DNA of 7,783 bases, from the NCBI GenBank assembly GCA_946480825.1, contig CAMLLG010000116.1, forward strand, positions 1 through 7,783, given 5' to 3'. The notes beneath the pieces were generated by a model. It was given only the letters and a program-made list of their open reading frames with translations, was not told where the DNA came from and did not search any database. Shown here piece after piece: positions 6,107 through 7,783 of the stretch; the stretch's first letter is position 1, and every line of letters begins with the position of its first letter. This DNA comes from an uncultured Lysobacteraceae bacterium (GTDB lineage Bacteria; Pseudomonadota; Gammaproteobacteria; Xanthomonadales; Xanthomonadaceae). The position numbers and the translations under genes are program-made.

Positions 6107-7191
6107 GCGCGGCCGCCCGCATCGTCTCGCTGGCGCTGCTGTCGTCGGCGCTGGTCGCCTGCGGCAGCGCGCCGAAAAAATCAGCCCCGCCGCCCGCGGC
6201 GGAGCGCGCACCGGACACGCACGATACCGGCCGCGAGGTCGCGCACGGGCCGAAACGCTCGCCGTATGCGCCGGCGCAGGAAGATCCGTCGAAACGCGGC
6301 GATTACGTCGCCGGCGGCCTGTACGCGCCGCACGTGAAGGACAGCGTGCCGGACGAGATTCCCGATGTCGACGCCATCCCCGAGCCGGAAGTGAAGGCCG
6401 AACCGCGCTCGCGCGTCGGCAATCGCAGCTATGCGGTGCTGGGCAAGCGCTACCACGTCCGCGACTCCGCCGAAGGCTACGTCGAGGAGGGCCAGGCCTC
6501 GTTCTACGGCAAGAAATTCCATGGCCGCCTGACCTCCAACCAGGAGGTGTACGACATGTACGCCTTCACCGCCGCGCACAAGACGCTGCCGCTGCCCAGC
6601 TTCGTGCGGGTCACCAATCTCGCCAACGGCAAGTCGGTGGTGGTGCGCGTCAACGACCGCGGCCCCTTCCACGCCGGCCGCATCATCGATCTGAGCTACG
6701 CCGCCGCGACCAAACTCGGTTTCACCCGTCAGGGCACCGCGCGGGTGGAAGTGCGGGCGCTGACTCCGGAAGAAGGTTCCGGCGGGCGCGAGACCGCCAC
6801 GCGCAAGCCGTCGCCCCCGCCGGTGGCGACGGTCGAGGACAACGCGGTGTCCGCCGACGAATTCGAACGCTGGATGCGCGAACGCGGCATCCGTTTCGCC
6901 GCCGCCACGCCGGCCTCGGCACCCACCCCGAAGCCCGCAGTCGCGTCTGCCGTCGCCGGCAGCGATGTCGTGCTGCAGTTGGCCTCGTTCTCGGCCCGCG
7001 ACAACGCCGAGCGCGCGCGCGAACGGCTGTCGGCCGGGGGTGTCGAACCGCTGCGCATCGACGAAGCCTCGGTGAACGGCCAGCCGGTCTGGCGCCTGCG
7101 CATCGGTCCGGTGCCGACCGCGCGGGTGCAGGAACTTTCGGTGCGCGCCGCCGATCTGGGCTTCGGGTCCGCGCAGATCGTGCACGACTGA
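6103..7191 (+). CDS. rlpA: RlpA, septal-ring lytic transglycosylase lipoprotein (DPBB + SPOR)
   Basis: A 362-residue outer-membrane lipoprotein. The signal peptide ends in the lipobox LVAC (Cys20, Gly at +2). Residues 21-125 are a low-complexity, Pro-rich and charged tether. The double-psi beta-barrel domain spans about 126-220: [62 protein letters not shown]. Residues matching the functionally important Glu120, Asp123 and Asp157 of Pseudomonas aeruginosa RlpA are present (Glu148, Asp151, Asp185), so it is predicted to be an active glycosidase on glycans stripped of stem peptides. A second linker (221-286) leads to a C-terminal SPOR domain (287-362, [21 protein letters not shown] onward) that binds denuded glycan at division sites. 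The GTG start (6103) overlaps the mltB TGA; the frame is open further upstream inside mltB, but that part is shadow sequence and the lipoprotein signal fixes this start. Confidence 0.95.
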   Translation: MSAAARIVSLALLSSALVACGSAPKKSAPPPAAERAPDTHDTGREVAHGPKRSPYAPAQEDPSKRGDYVAGGLYAPHVKDSVPDEIPDVDAIPEPEVKAEPRSRVGNRSYAVLGKRYHVRDSAEGYVEEGQASFYGKKFHGRLTSNQEVYDMYAFTAAHKTLPLPSFVRVTNLANGKSVVVRVNDRGPFHAGRIIDLSYAAATKLGFTRQGTARVEVRALTPEEGSGGRETATRKPSPPPVATVEDNAVSADEFERWMRERGIRFAAATPASAPTPKPAVASAVAGSDVVLQLASFSARDNAERARERLSAGGVEPLRIDEASVNGQPVWRLRIGPVPTARVQELSVRAADLGFGSAQIVHD

Positions 7192-7197
7192 GCCGCG

Positions 7198-7233
7198 CGC
7201 TGCGGTGCGCGCTTCGGTGCGCGCTTCGGTGCG
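7198..7233 (+). repeat. Three tandem copies of a 12-bp unit
   Basis: CGCTTCGGTGCG occurs at 7210-7221 and 7222-7233, and CGCTGCGGTGCG, with one mismatch, at 7198-7209. The array starts six bases after the rlpA stop codon. It is GC-rich and could arise by slippage; no function is implied by sequence alone. Confidence 0.8.
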
Positions 7234-7236
7234 CGT

Positions 7237-7262
7237 CCCGGATTCGGCCTCGGAATCCCGGG
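7237..7262 (+). promoter_or_regulatory. Imperfect hairpin in the rlpA-dacC gap
   Basis: CCCGGATTC (7237-7245) pairs with GAATCCCGGG (7253-7262) in a 9-bp stem with one bulged C (7259) and a 7-base loop. No T-run follows. Its right arm overlaps the segment 7259-7267 that can pair with 7299-7307. A second small perfect hairpin, ACCGC/GCGGT with loop GCTT, lies at 7279-7292. Confidence 0.5.
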
Positions 7263-7298
7263 CCGCTTGCTTCAAACTACCGCGCTTGCGGTCATTTC

Positions 7299-7321
7299 AG
7301 CGGCCCGCGAGGCCGTTTTCT
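7299..7321 (+). terminator. Terminator-like hairpin just before the dacC ribosome binding site
   Basis: CGGCC (7301-7305) and GGCCG (7311-7315) form a perfect GC stem around a 5-base loop, extendable by a G-U and an A-U pair at the base (7299-7300 with 7316-7317), followed by TTTTCT. It could end the mltB-rlpA transcript. Because it abuts the dacC Shine-Dalgarno (7322-7326), it could also act as a leader terminator or control ribosome access for dacC. Confidence 0.55.
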
Positions 7322-7338
7322 CCGGAGTAAACGATTCG

Positions 7339-7783
7339 ATGAACAGGTTGGGTGCGGTGCAGGGTGCGTCCGGGCGGAGCCCGCGGCGGAATTCCGGACG
7401 GACGGCGATGCGGTGGTGGACCGCGGCCGCCGCGGCCCTGTGCACGGTGGGCCTGGCGCTGGCGCAGTCGCCGGCCACGAAACCGGCAGCGGCACCGCCG
7501 CCGCTGACCATTCCCGACGCGCCGAAGCCGGTGAGTGCCAAGGCTTGGCTGGTGATGGACGAGGCCACCGGCAAGGTGCTGGCCGGCGAGAACATCGACA
7601 TGCGCCTGGACCCTGCCAGCATCACCAAGGTGATGACGTCCTACGTGGTCGCGGCCGAACTGCAGGCCGGACGGATCAAGGCCAGCGACCCGGTGATGAT
7701 GAGCGAGAACGCCTGGCGCACCGGCGGCGCCGGCACCGACGGCAGCTACAGCGGCTTCGAGGTCAACAAGACCGCGCCGCTGG
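7339..7783 (+). CDS. dacC: D-alanyl-D-alanine carboxypeptidase, PBP5/6 type (5' part)
   Basis: The first 148 codons of a class C low-molecular-weight penicillin-binding protein, open to the right edge. These enzymes remove the terminal D-Ala from pentapeptide stems in the periplasm and limit cross-linking. The active-site SxxK motif is SITK (Ser94 nucleophile, Lys97), within DPASITKVMTSYVV; AWLVMDEATGKVLAGEN (69-85) before it and SENAWRTGG (122-130) after it are also typical of PBP5/6. The SxN and KTG motifs and the C-terminal amphipathic anchor lie beyond the window. ATG 7339 has a CGGAG site 12 bases upstream. From there the n-region is unusually long (24 residues, Arg-rich); an internal ATG at 7408 would give an ordinary signal peptide, with cleavage near ALA|Q (residue 42 in the long numbering). 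An Ala/Pro linker (43-64) follows. Whether the proper symbol is dacA or dacC cannot be decided from this part. Confidence 0.92.
   Translation, partial: MNRLGAVQGASGRSPRRNSGRTAMRWWTAAAAALCTVGLALAQSPATKPAAAPPPLTIPDAPKPVSAKAWLVMDEATGKVLAGENIDMRLDPASITKVMTSYVVAAELQAGRIKASDPVMMSENAWRTGGAGTDGSYSGFEVNKTAPL

Noticed and set aside
4607..6211. Minus-strand frame of 534 codons opposite mltB
   Set aside because: Arg/Gly/His-rich antisense shadow of a confidently identified mltB gene.

Overview
This is a high-GC window with strong G/C preference at third codon positions. It looks like a chromosomal segment from a gammaproteobacterium of the Xanthomonadales (Lysobacter/Luteimonas/Xanthomonas-like). The assignment is an inference from three things: the mltB-rlpA-D,D-carboxypeptidase gene order, a GTAG-footed REP-type palindrome, and the character of the proteins. 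There is no phage, plasmid, insertion sequence, CRISPR array, tRNA or rRNA that I can see.

Left part (1-4366), all on the minus strand. In transcription order, right to left: a CPA2-type cation:proton antiporter without a regulatory domain (3155-4366); an unrecognised 345-residue secreted protein (2092-3129); a secreted family-1 (SLT-fold) lytic transglycosylase with an N-terminal DUF4124-like region (1239-2078); and a HAD-superfamily hydrolase (482-1192). Gaps of 25, 13 and 46 bases, and a clear intrinsic terminator at 435-463 just after the HAD gene, suggest one four-gene transcription unit. Beyond the terminator a separate gene for a small secreted protein begins at 362 and runs off the left edge.

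Middle (4367-4948), the divergent intergenic region. It holds a REP-like palindrome (4445-4466), a striking inverted repeat with two CACGTG boxes one helical turn apart (4579-4597), and a probable small membrane-associated protein gene (4638-4856) with weaker codon bias than its neighbours.

Right part (4949-7783), all on the plus strand, is a peptidoglycan-remodelling cluster. mltB (TTG start, lipoprotein lytic transglycosylase) overlaps rlpA (GTG start, DPBB plus SPOR lipoprotein glycosidase) by four bases. After 147 bases comes the 5' part of a PBP5/6-type D,D-carboxypeptidase (dacC/dacA type), cut by the right edge. MltB cleaves glycan strands, RlpA is expected to act on denuded glycans at the septum, and the carboxypeptidase trims pentapeptides. 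Together they would tune wall turnover during growth and division.

The rlpA-dacC gap is the most structured non-coding stretch. It has three 12-bp tandem repeats, then hairpins ending in a terminator-like stem and T-run right at the dacC ribosome binding site, with a 9-bp alternative pairing that would exclude that terminator. No wholly novel gene system is evident. The best leads are this attenuator-like leader, the CACGTG repeat, the small ORF and the unrecognised secreted protein.
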